This document shows positions 1-8,105 of a stretch of DNA of 52,876 nucleotides, piece by piece. Position 1 is the first letter of the stretch; every line of letters begins with the position of its first letter. The translations under genes were made by a program, and so were the position numbers. The stretch covers positions 1-52,876 of the forward strand of contig JAPPND010000111.1 of the NCBI GenBank assembly GCA_028818795.1, read 5' to 3'. Origin of the DNA: Gammaproteobacteria bacterium. Lineage in GTDB: Bacteria > Pseudomonadota > Gammaproteobacteria > Pseudomonadales > Azotimanducaceae. The notes beneath the pieces are model-generated. The model saw nothing but the letters and a program-made list of their open reading frames with translations. It had not been told where the DNA came from and did not search any database.

Positions 1-2000
1 CAGGCTCCCCTCCGATTCCGTGTGGATCGGCCAAGATGCCGTGATGACGAAACCGGCTTCGATCAGTCCAGTGGTGAGGGCGTCCCACGCGCCGGTGGCC
101 TTGTGCGTGAACATCAGCGTCATCACGCCACCCGGCTTTCTCAGCACCCGGTGGCACTCGGCGAAGATCGACGCCATGCGCTCTTGGTAGTCTCGGCCGG
201 CGAGTGTTCTCGCCCCTTTGACTCCGCGGAACTTGGCGGGGCTCGCGACTGCCTCATTCTCTTTGTCGGTGAGCCCACGGCGGAAAAGCTCTGGGAAGAC
301 GTGCCCCGCCGTGCGCTTGAGCCAGACGTAGAAGAAGTCGGAGAGTTCGGCGTACATCACGTTGTCGTAGTACGGCGGGTCCATCACGACGACATCGACG
401 GAAGAGTCGCCAACATGGTCGAGTTGGTCGCCGGGCTTGCACGTGATGGTTACCGGCGGTGGCGGCTCTGGTTGGGAAATCAAGTCTCCTGCGTTCGAGC
501 CCAAAGGGTGCATCAATGAAACCAACTCCTTGATGCACTTGGCGGTCTGTTCGATCGCCCAGTCGTAACCGAGCCCGGTTACAAGCGGTGCCATTTCCCC
601 GTAGGACCATTTGAATGCAAAATCGTGACGGTCGAACGTTCCCGCAAGCACGGTTCGATTGGCGTGCCACCGAGTCATGCGAGCGTTGTAGTTCATGAGC
701 TTGTCGAGTGCGATGGCAAGGTAGCCGTATGCTGCTTTTCGTGTCTCGTCGAGAACGCCCATCGCACGGTCGACTTCGAGCATTTCGCGGAACACTTCAA
801 CGCTCGTTCCGTGGCACAGCAATTGGCGCGGCGAGAATAGATCGCGCCAAAGGGGCATTCCGTATTGTATTGGCCGGTCGTCGTTGCTCACTTCGGGGAA
901 TCGTTCCGTCGGCACGTAGTCGAATGCTTCCCACTCGGGAAGCTTCTCCTCGAGCCGCGCATCGACATCGTCGGCATTGTGGTCCTCTGGTTGAGGTGCG
1001 CGGTACTTGCGGACCCATTGGTAGCGGTATTTGCGCGTCTTCGTCTCGATGGTTACGCGTTCTTTGTAGACCACGGCATATAGTTGGTCACCCATCCGAC
1101 CCTGTTGAGCCTGTCCCTTGATGGTGTCGGCACCGATCACGCGACGGCAGTCGTCGTAGGGGCAGATACCGGAACCCCGCGAAACGGTGCCGCAGGACTG
1201 GTCTTCGGTCGATTCGACGATCTCAAACGAACAGATTCGTCCCGGAGAGCCCGGCCCGCCAGCCAAATCTGGAACGAGCCGAACGCCCATCCCATTGGGA
1301 TCGAGACGCCAGTTGGGTGAAAGTGGAACCAATCCGTCGCAGTAGGGGCATGTGACAGTCCTTGCCCAGAGGTAACCGTCAGGACGGATGTCAGAGTTTG
1401 GTGGTTCGCGGAAGGCGCTGGCCAGGCGTGCCTTGATTTCGTTCACCATCGCTTCGCCCATTTCCATGACGAGCTCCCTCAACGAATCACCATCCTGCAG
1501 GGGCCACTCAACTGTCGCCATTTCGAGCATCGCTGCTACCGGATTGAGGTCGTTGGCAAGACTCGGCAGGCCGAGTCTCGCGCACTCGAATGGCACGCTA
1601 CCGCCTCCCGCCGTGGGGTCGAGGACAACCCCGTCACCAATCTGCTGCTCGGTCAGCAGTCCTTGTCCTGAGCGTCCAAGCAGTAGCTGAATGCCCTGGC
1701 ATAACCGTAGGCATCCGCACCCAGTCGTTTACCTTCTCTCGTTGCCTTCGCGATTCTCAATTTGGCCGCTACCGGGTCGCCGTGTATGCCGATCGCGTGC
1801 ATGAATCGGTCCCGATCCGCGTCAGCGGGCAGAATCGATGCCAGCACGGCGGCGCGCGAGGCGACCAGTGGCCGGCGCGCCCACCAGACATGCAAACGGT
1901 TCGGTGCCGGGAACGGCGTCATCGGAGTACGTTCCCGCAGGCTCTCGATTCCCAACGCCTCGATTGGCAGCCAACGTTCGATAAGTCGCGTATCCGGCAT
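1..2000 (-). CDS. DUF1156 DNA methyltransferase, frameshifted, 3' end outside window
   Basis: Probable adenine-specific DNA methyltransferase of the DUF1156 family, the modification arm of the cassette. The N-terminal part (MPDTRLIERWLPIEALG, then NRLHVWWARRPL) starts at 2000 behind an AGGAC ribosome site and stops at 1653. The remainder is fully open in another frame from about 1690 to position 1. It carries the SAM-binding motif VLDPTAGGGSVPFE, two CPYCD/CPYDDC zinc-knuckle-like segments, and the catalytic DPPYYDN near 361-382. The frames join if one base is missing between about 1655 and 1690, so this is either a recent pseudogene or an assembly error. The start is 11 bp after the PIN gene. 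The C-terminus lies beyond the window. DUF1156 proteins usually accompany DUF499 ATPases in defence islands (family knowledge). Family assignment is firm; functionality is not. Confidence 0.85.
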
Positions 2001-2011
2001 ACAGCAGTGTC

Positions 2012-2506
2012 CTATTTGGATTGCCAGTCCGTACTGAAGTCCAACGCTTGGACCAGCGCGAAGGTGTTGATGCAGAGCACGTCGAAGTCGGCACATACGT
2101 CCGGCAATCGACGATTGCCGCGCTGGCGCGAGGGTTTCGACACTTCGGTCGTGACGACCGTGACCTCGTTGTCGAAGCCGAGCGCGTACGCCACGATGAA
2201 CGGGTCGCGTCCGATGCGTTCGACCTCATCCTCCGTGAGATCGGGCGCGTATCCTTCGGAAACGACATGCTGGATCGTGCCCGGATCGGCTTCGTCGTCA
2301 ATTACGAGAGTGTCTTTGTTGTCCTTCAGCCAATCAACCAGTTGACCGGTGCCTGCTACCACTTCGTCGTAGATCTCGCTGGGTACTTTGATCGTGCCGT
2401 CCTCGGCCTGATAGGCAAGCCAGCCCCAAAACTCCGGCACGCGATCAAGCGGGTAGTAGTCTCGATCCGCATCGATCAGAACGTTGGCATCCAGCAGGTA
2501 GCGCAC
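2012..2506 (-). CDS. DUF4411 PIN-like nuclease (toxin-like)
   Basis: A 164-residue PIN-fold protein of the DUF4411 type, predicted to be a metal-dependent ribonuclease. The N-terminus MRYLLDANVLIDAD holds the first acidic residues (D6, D12). A second acidic site sits in GRDPFIVAYAL, and an EVTVVTTE strand follows, as in PIN domains. It uses a GTG start 7 bp after the stop of the XRE/ImmA gene. DUF4411 genes are commonly paired with an XRE-ImmA/IrrE partner, so the two look like a toxin-antitoxin-type module inside the DUF499-DUF1156 operon. Function as a toxin is inferred from that pairing, not shown. Confidence 0.8.
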   Translation of the reverse strand: MRYLLDANVLIDADRDYYPLDRVPEFWGWLAYQAEDGTIKVPSEIYDEVVAGTGQLVDWLKDNKDTLVIDDEADPGTIQHVVSEGYAPDLTEDEVERIGRDPFIVAYALGFDNEVTVVTTEVSKPSRQRGNRRLPDVCADFDVLCINTFALVQALDFSTDWQSK

Positions 2507-2513
2507 CGACTCG

Positions 2514-3680
2514 CTACGCCTTCTTCATCCCGAGCATCGGGCCAACGTTGGTCGGCTTGACGCCCAGCACGATTGCTGCCTTCGTCGTTGAGAGCGACCC
2601 TTCGCCAAGACCGCGCCGGACGAGGTTCAGAAGTGCCTTGCCCGCGCGATGGCGACGTACCGTGTAGTAGCTGGGCCCGCCTTCGTCCAATGCCTTTCGG
2701 TGCCGATCTCGGAGCCACCGCCGACGGAACATCTCGGCCAGCCGTTGATACGAATAGACGTCGATGCGATTCGATCTGTGCAACCGATAGGCAATCAACG
2801 CGCGGCTGACGTTCCACTTGGACGCAATCCGGCTGATCGCGTCGGCGAGCTGGTCGAATTCCATGTGATCCATCGAGAAGTCGTCGATGGCGGACTGCGG
2901 CACGAGATATTCGCTGGCCACGTCGTTGCAGAAACGTTCGGTCTCGGCTTCGCCACGGCTGCCGCTGATTCCGGTTTCGCCCAGTAGGAGATGGACCACT
3001 TCATGAAGCAGCGTGAAGGACCAGGCGGTGCGGGCGTCGTTGTCGTTGATCACGATGAACGGCGCGAGACGATCAGCAAGGGCGAAACCTCTGAACGCAT
3101 CGGTGTCGATGTCCGTATGGTGGCTGCCGAGGTCGCCTTGGAGCAGGACGAAGACCCCCCGACCCTCGACCGCGTCCCGCATCGGGTCGAAATCCGGCCG
3201 AACGTTGCCAGCCGTTTTGGAGACTGTGCCGTTGACAACGGTTTCGAGCCTGTCCGAGGCCGCGCGCTGACCGTCTGACAATGCCACTGACCCAACGAAC
3301 TCGACCTCGCCTGCCTCCTCGTCTTCCAGTTGTGCGCGAACCAATCCCTGCCGCGCGACCGCGTCACGCACTAGGGCTTGCACGAGCGAGTCCTGCGCCA
3401 CGGACCTGTCGCCTGCGAAGGTGCGGAAGTCGGTGCCGCGTTGAACGCTACGGGGCGGAGTATCCAGATACAACGCAACAAGGGGTCGTCGGTACGCCCT
3501 CGCCATTTTGGCAAGCATCGGTCGCGTCGGGTGGTCCGAGCCGGTCTCCAATGCTGCCAACCGGTCCACGGCCGCGACTCCCCGGGCGTCCCGGAGTTGC
3601 AGTTTCTTCACGGCGTCGTCGGGAGAAAGGCCCGCCGTCTGCCGCGCCCACGAAAGGACATCGGGATTCACGGTCGGCAT
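2514..3680 (-). CDS. XRE-family HTH / ImmA-IrrE-type metalloprotease
   Basis: A 388-residue protein with an N-terminal helix-turn-helix region (about residues 8-75, ending RPLVALYLDTPP) and a C-terminal ImmA/IrrE peptidase-like domain with the zinc motif HEVVH at residues 226-230, followed by an ETERFCNDVASEYLVP segment that supplies the usual third ligand region. Such proteins bind DNA through the HTH and cleave or control a partner through the peptidase. The DUF4411 PIN gene starts 7 bp downstream, matching the common ImmA-DUF4411 pair. It may act as the antitoxin or regulator of the pair and perhaps of the whole cassette (inference). No strong ribosome site precedes the ATG. Confidence 0.85.
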   Translation of the reverse strand: MPTVNPDVLSWARQTAGLSPDDAVKKLQLRDARGVAAVDRLAALETGSDHPTRPMLAKMARAYRRPLVALYLDTPPRSVQRGTDFRTFAGDRSVAQDSLVQALVRDAVARQGLVRAQLEDEEAGEVEFVGSVALSDGQRAASDRLETVVNGTVSKTAGNVRPDFDPMRDAVEGRGVFVLLQGDLGSHHTDIDTDAFRGFALADRLAPFIVINDNDARTAWSFTLLHEVVHLLLGETGISGSRGEAETERFCNDVASEYLVPQSAIDDFSMDHMEFDQLADAISRIASKWNVSRALIAYRLHRSNRIDVYSYQRLAEMFRRRWLRDRHRKALDEGGPSYYTVRRHRAGKALLNLVRRGLGEGSLSTTKAAIVLGVKPTNVGPMLGMKKA

Positions 3681-3695
3681 ACCGTTCTTTCGCCC

Positions 3696-3770
3696 CTACC
3701 GCTTCGCGAGTTTGGGGCCGACGTACACGACGTAGACTGGTTTGTCGGGTTTGATTGGTCCGCCTGTCAT
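3696..3770 (-). CDS. possible 24-residue microprotein
   Basis: A 24-codon ORF whose ATG overlaps the TGA of the upstream 162-residue gene (ATGA), leaving 15 bp before the XRE/ImmA start. It ends in KPVYVVYVGPKLAKR, an amphipathic basic sequence rather than random arginine-rich read-through. The overlap and placement fit a translated operon member. It could equally be chance or the relic of a longer gene. No known family is recognised. Confidence 0.35.
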   Translation of the reverse strand: MTGGPIKPDKPVYVVYVGPKLAKR

Positions 3771-4255
3771 GGGCGCTCGCTTCCTTTTGGCAATGTCAAT
3801 AGGACTCGCAATGCCGAAAGAACCCGACGTGGGTGCTTGCGGTGCATGGCCATGCCCAGCCAGTAGGCGGCTTCCTCGCGGTCCATTTGCTCAATGCCCT
3901 CCGCCACGGCACGCATGTTGTCCCGGCTTCGCATGGGGGCCAGGACGCGGAACAGCAGGCCCAGCGCAAGCGCCACATCCTCGGGGAGCGCATAGCCGCG
4001 CATCTCGGCGTCGATTGGCATCGGTCTCACACCCACAGCAGCGAGTCGCTTCAATACCCGGTGCTCCACCAGCTCGAGGTTCCGTCCCTTGAGGCCCGCG
4101 ACTCTAATCGGGGCAGCTACCTGCGGCGTTGCCGGGCTAGGTAGTTGCCAGATCTCGAATTGCCCTTCCGCCAAGCCTCGTCTGCGTGTGCGTAGCTCGT
4201 ACTCCGGTATGGCAGCCGACGAATCGACTTGGCGAATGTGTTGCACGCGGGCCAT
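3767..4255 (-). CDS. hypothetical protein of the DUF499-DUF1156 cassette
   Basis: A 162-residue soluble protein with no motif I recognise. It has a basic N-terminal half, a short alpha-helical core (EDVALALGLLFRVLAPM) and a helical C-terminal segment (MDREEAAYWLGMAMH). It follows the DUF499 gene by 51 bp; that gap contains a 17-codon ORF starting at the DUF499 stop codon, so the true start could lie further upstream if a frameshift exists. It occupies the position that a DUF3780 gene holds in related loci, but I see no clear similarity to that family. Its operon membership makes a role in the same system likely. Confidence 0.65.
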   Translation of the reverse strand: MARVQHIRQVDSSAAIPEYELRTRRRGLAEGQFEIWQLPSPATPQVAAPIRVAGLKGRNLELVEHRVLKRLAAVGVRPMPIDAEMRGYALPEDVALALGLLFRVLAPMRSRDNMRAVAEGIEQMDREEAAYWLGMAMHRKHPRRVLSALRVLLTLPKGSERP

Positions 4256-4306
4256 GTCAGTTGACGACGGGCGTAAACACCGTCTCGTTCCCGGTGGGTG
4301 GGCGTG

Positions 4307-7300
4307 TCATGGCTTCGCTGGTTCTGCGGTTGCGGTGACGTAGGCGGCGCTGCTCGCGAAGCGCGACAGCCGCTCGGTCAGTTTCTCAGGTTCGCCTCCC
4401 TCCATTGGGAGCCCGCCGTCGAAAGACAGTTGAAACGTCGTCTCCAAGTTGCGGTCGGCCGCATCGCGCAACTGGGGTTCGAGGAACTCGCGTACAAGCT
4501 GAGCGTCAGCGACAGGCCCGCTGAACTCCAACTCGAATGAACCGCCGTCCCTGGTTTCGTAACCGCCTTGGTAGCGTACCGTCTTGACCGACTTCGGCAC
4601 GGCACCGACGACGCTCAACAGCCAGAAGGAGTCCCCGGCATCGAACACTCGGATCGTCAAGGATGCAATCGTCTCGATGCCTTTGTCCCGCGCACCCTCC
4701 CAGAGCTTCGCCAAAGCCTCTTTGAGCACGCCCTCCGCGTGCAAGGTCTCCTCGGTCGAGCCAGGGACGGAACTATCGTCGGGACTTTCCTTCTCGCCGT
4801 TCCCGCGTTCGGATTCAGGTGGGGCTTGATACTGCGCACGTTCCTCGTCGGCTTGCGGGGGTCGTGGCCAGACGCCCTTGCTGCGCGCGAAGGCAATCGT
4901 CAGCACTGTGGCCTGGGCGTCGATCTCGATGGCGGCGGAGGGGTCGCCGGGGCCGTAGAGCAACTCACCGCGCCGATATACGTATTCGCCCGATTCGACG
5001 CCGTTGCGGATGCCTTGGATGAAGATGTCATCCCCAACCAGCATGGGCAATGCCGGGTCGCGGCGAAACTCTCCCCGTAGGTCCAAGGTTGTGATCTGGC
5101 CCTTGCGCAGCGGCGTGCGGTCGCGCACGTAGGCAGGGGAGTCGGGCTGATCCTCTCCGCTCAAGCGTAGCTTGCCGAGTTCGCGAAGTACGCGTACGAC
5201 TTGCTGCTGGCCCGCGCCGGGTCGATCAGAGGAAGAAGGTACGTCGATGGCGGTGTGGGCAATATCGACCGTCGCGTCCGGCAATCGGTTGCGCGACGGA
5301 TAGAATACGTGGCGGTAGCATTGCTGGACGGCCAAGGCCAGTTCGGACTCCGACCTCGATTCCAGTTCTCGAACCTTGTCCTGCTGGTGTTCGGCCAGTT
5401 CGTTGAGTCGCTCGGCCTGCTTTAGGTTCCGCAATGCCAAGCGGCGTCTCGATCTGCGGCGCATATCCTGCTTGCGGGAGTCGTCCGCCGCGACAAACAC
5501 CAGGTTGTTCCGGAGAGTGCGCAATGCGACGCCTTCCGAGCCCTTGCGGCTGTAGATGCGCTCCACCAGTTCCGGCACCTGGTCGACCGTGCCAGCGACT
5601 GAGACGCCGTCGTAGGCTAGGACGACCAGTTTCGGCTTGCCGTCGGCGACCTCGTCGGGCACGTCGAACGGTCCACCCGGGAAGCGCACGGCATCGAACG
5701 TTCGCCCGACGAATATCTCGCGGATACGATCATCGAGATGGGCGCGGGCGTCGCCTGCATCGACGTTTTGCTCCTCGGTCTGGATCAGCTTCGTCAGGTT
5801 CGGCTCGGCGAGAAAACGCATCGCAGCACCGGGCCGGTCGTCGAGAAAAGCCGAGTCGGTGATAAACGCCTTGCGAGCCTCCTCGATGAAGCTCGGGTCG
5901 ATCGCCGGGCCGAGCATGGCGTAGCGTAGCCGTTCGGGGGAGAGGCCCTTCAGCGCATCGTTGAATGCGAGCGTGTGGACGAAAACGGTGCGTGCGACAT
6001 AGCCTGCATACGGCGGCAGTCCGGCGTGCATGTCGGCATCGATTCGTTCCGCCAGGGCCGTGTTGCCTGAAGCGCCGGCAACGTCATTCGAAATGGCGGG
6101 GACGTAGGCTGACTGACCCAGCCGCGTGACGATTTCTTGACGAATCGGTTCTATGCCCGGGTCGATGTGGTGAACGTGGATTGCGGTCGCATCATCCGGC
6201 TTGTTATCCCACAAGTGAGCGACTGTGCGGCCGAGAAGGCGGAGCATCCCCCGAATGCGCTGGAAGCTCGACAGTGTGAACGCCTTCGTTGTCAGGGTGT
6301 CGAGCACTTCCGGGTGGAATGGATAGCTGGCTCGGAAAAGTTCGGCTTTGCCGGGATCCTGCGCGTCGTGATCGATGGCATCGCGGTTCGCGCGCCACAG
6401 CTCCCGGTAGGCGTCGACGGCCACGTCGACGCCTGGCCCGTCGATGTACTCGAACAAGCGCCGACACAGAACATGCGCGTATTCGTCTTCGTCCGTCGGA
6501 TTGAGCAGAGTCGCCTTTCGGGCCGACACGCTCTCTGCTTCCGCCATGTGGTCGGCGATGAACTGGTTCTCATCGGAATAGGCGTCCACGGCCTTGCCGT
6601 CTCGCCCAATGGCGAGGGTGTAGACGAGCGCGGCGTTCGGTGCGCTTTCGACGGCCTTGAACAACGACGTGAGGAAAGCGGTCAACTGATCCCAGGCATC
6701 ACTGAACCGGCGCACCTTGCGGAGATAGACGGAGAGTTCGTCCAGAAGGATCAACGTGGGTTCGCCGCCGAACAGCTCTGCCAGCGTTTCGGCACCCGGC
6801 GCCACACGCTGCTCGTCGCTATTGCGGACGCGCTCGTAGCCGTCGATGCCCGCTAGCTCGAACGCGACCTCGCCCCAGGGCGTATAGGCTAGGACGCCTT
6901 CCCCTGCTGGTCCCATCGCCCGACCGTTCGCGGGGTCGGCGTTCTCGCCATCGAAGGCGGCAAGACGAACCCTCGACTCCGGAAGCAGCGCGGTATCGAT
7001 GAACTCGGCAGCGTTGGACACGTTTTGCAGGCCGTTTGCCGCGTGTGCAAGTGCGATCAAGCCGTGCGTCTTGCCTCCCCCGTAGGACGTGTCGAGCCGG
7101 AATATGGCCGCCGCCTCGCCGCCGGTTCCGCTCAGCCGCCGACAGACGTTCGCGAGCAGGTTCCTGAGACCCTCGGTGGGGTAGGTGTTTGCGAAGAACT
7201 TGGCCGGGTCAGCGTACTCCGGGGCTGCTCTGCCGCGGATGACTTGGGCCAGATCAGCGGCGAAATCCGCCTCGGCAACCGCTCCGGCGAGGACGTCGGG

Positions 7301-7354
7301 GCGCGGTCGGCAAGTGTCGAAGATCCTCTTGGTCATCTCGAAGTTGACTGGCAT
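4307..7354 (-). CDS. DUF499 P-loop ATPase
   Basis: A 1015-residue ATPase of the DUF499 family, first gene of the cassette. Walker A is YGGGKT at residues 91-96 in the family context RLDTSYGGGKTHGL. Walker B is LILLDE at residues 201-206, followed by LSVYLRKV. A long middle region and a C-terminal domain ending in an acidic-to-amphipathic tail complete the expected large size. DUF499 proteins are found with DUF1156 methyltransferases in phage-defence loci and are thought to be DNA-linked ATPases; that role is from family knowledge. The start at 7354 has AAAGG just upstream; an internal Met at residue 6 is an alternative. The remaining cassette genes follow on the same strand with short gaps. 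Confidence 0.9.
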   Translation of the reverse strand: MPVNFEMTKRIFDTCRPRPDVLAGAVAEADFAADLAQVIRGRAAPEYADPAKFFANTYPTEGLRNLLANVCRRLSGTGGEAAAIFRLDTSYGGGKTHGLIALAHAANGLQNVSNAAEFIDTALLPESRVRLAAFDGENADPANGRAMGPAGEGVLAYTPWGEVAFELAGIDGYERVRNSDEQRVAPGAETLAELFGGEPTLILLDELSVYLRKVRRFSDAWDQLTAFLTSLFKAVESAPNAALVYTLAIGRDGKAVDAYSDENQFIADHMAEAESVSARKATLLNPTDEDEYAHVLCRRLFEYIDGPGVDVAVDAYRELWRANRDAIDHDAQDPGKAELFRASYPFHPEVLDTLTTKAFTLSSFQRIRGMLRLLGRTVAHLWDNKPDDATAIHVHHIDPGIEPIRQEIVTRLGQSAYVPAISNDVAGASGNTALAERIDADMHAGLPPYAGYVARTVFVHTLAFNDALKGLSPERLRYAMLGPAIDPSFIEEARKAFITDSAFLDDRPGAAMRFLAEPNLTKLIQTEEQNVDAGDARAHLDDRIREIFVGRTFDAVRFPGGPFDVPDEVADGKPKLVVLAYDGVSVAGTVDQVPELVERIYSRKGSEGVALRTLRNNLVFVAADDSRKQDMRRRSRRRLALRNLKQAERLNELAEHQQDKVRELESRSESELALAVQQCYRHVFYPSRNRLPDATVDIAHTAIDVPSSSDRPGAGQQQVVRVLRELGKLRLSGEDQPDSPAYVRDRTPLRKGQITTLDLRGEFRRDPALPMLVGDDIFIQGIRNGVESGEYVYRRGELLYGPGDPSAAIEIDAQATVLTIAFARSKGVWPRPPQADEERAQYQAPPESERGNGEKESPDDSSVPGSTEETLHAEGVLKEALAKLWEGARDKGIETIASLTIRVFDAGDSFWLLSVVGAVPKSVKTVRYQGGYETRDGGSFELEFSGPVADAQLVREFLEPQLRDAADRNLETTFQLSFDGGLPMEGGEPEKLTERLSRFASSAAYVTATAEPAKP

Positions 7355-7515
7355 GCCTTTTACACCGATGCGTTGTATGGTACACGCACACCTTCGCTAC
7401 CCGTGGTCCGTAGCCAGTCCTAGAGTAGTGGGACCGGTACGAATCCGGTACGCTCACCGTTGTTGCTTGGATAGATAGTAGAATGTTGAGTGTTGGGAAC
7501 AACGCTGGTGGCCAA

Positions 7516-7725
7516 ATGGATCATGGGTGGACTGCCGTGATTTCGCACGAAGAGGGATGGTGGGTCGGATGGATAGCCGAGGTTCCTGGAGTCAACGCCC
7601 AGGAACGTTCGCGCGAGCAGCTGCTCGTATCCTTAACGGAGGTGCTTCGCGAAGCATTGGAAATGAATCGTCGCGACGCGATGGCGCAGGCGCCGGGATG
7701 TGAAGCCGTTGCCGTAGCACTTTGA
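7516..7725 (+). CDS. hicB: HicB-type antitoxin
   Basis: A short HicB-fold protein of about 69 residues. The pattern GWTAVISHEEGWWVGWIAEVPG followed by a turn and a helix (REQLLVSLTEVLREALEM) is the partial RNase-H-like HicB core that neutralises HicA. I prefer the ATG at 7516, where homology begins, to the in-frame ATG at 7483, which overlaps a TAGAAT -10-like hexamer. It lacks a C-terminal DNA-binding domain. Unusually it faces HicA: the two genes converge with 33 bp between stops instead of forming an operon. Confidence 0.75.
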   Translation: MDHGWTAVISHEEGWWVGWIAEVPGVNAQERSREQLLVSLTEVLREALEMNRRDAMAQAPGCEAVAVAL

Positions 7726-7758
7726 GCAAGCCGCCCTGCGGGCCGAGCTGCCGGACGC

Positions 7759-7947
7759 TCATGCAATCAGTGCTGCATCAAGATCCCGGCAAATCTTGTT
7801 GACTAGGATATTGGGTATCTCGTTATGGCGAGGGACGGCGGAACGTTTGCCGGTCGTGCGGTTTTCCCACCATTCATGCCTCCGTCCCTGACGCAAGAGG
7901 TAGCAGCCGTTCCGTTTGAGATGCCCGACTAACGCCCGTTTCTTCAT
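7759..7947 (-). CDS. hicA: HicA-type toxin (mRNA interferase)
   Basis: A 62-residue HicA protein with a double-stranded-RNA-binding-like fold. It shows the typical layout MKKRALVGHLKRNGCYLLRQG, the catalytic histidine at residue 24 in GRRHEWW, and the conserved SAVPRHNEI and ICRDL segments. HicA toxins cleave mRNAs on ribosomes. The ATG overlaps the stop of the upstream short ORF (ATGA), so translation is coupled to that ORF rather than to HicB, which lies downstream on the opposite strand. Confidence 0.85.
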   Translation of the reverse strand: MKKRALVGHLKRNGCYLLRQGRRHEWWENRTTGKRSAVPRHNEIPNILVNKICRDLDAALIA

Positions 7948-8105
7948 TCGGGAGGCTCGTAGTCCGCTGCCAACGTACGAGCCCAGGCGACGAGCCGGTT
8001 AATCTCCGCTGTATTCGCGTCTCTCGGTATCTCTAGTCGCGCGAGGATGCCATCCCGAAACGGATATATGTATGTCTGCGCGGCAGCTGGCTCGCTCGGC
8101 TGTCT
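7944..8105 (-). pseudogene. start-less antitoxin-like ORF between addA-like gene and hicA
   Basis: Directly after the TAA of the AddA-like gene the same reading frame stays open for 53 codons and encodes TYIYPFRDGILARLEIP, then INRLVAWARTLAADYEPPE, ending in a TGA that overlaps the HicA ATG. The sequence resembles small proteins I associate with HicA partners (a beta-rich start, then a helix with EINRL). No ATG, GTG or TTG precedes the conserved part, so the 5' end seems to have been lost against the AddA-like gene, or translation relies on a rare start. Confidence 0.5.

Noticed and set aside
22-519. 165-codon plus-strand ORF at the left edge
   Set aside because: The minus strand here encodes the DPPYYDN methyltransferase region without interruption.
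4257-4310. 17-codon ORF starting at the DUF499 stop codon (ATGA overlap)
   Set aside because: Too short and without recognisable sequence; ATGA overlaps occur by chance. It is only noted as a hint that the next gene could start earlier.
7733-7743. Small GCCC-TGC-GGGC hairpin between hicB and hicA
   Set aside because: A 4-bp stem with a 3-nt loop is too weak to call a terminator.
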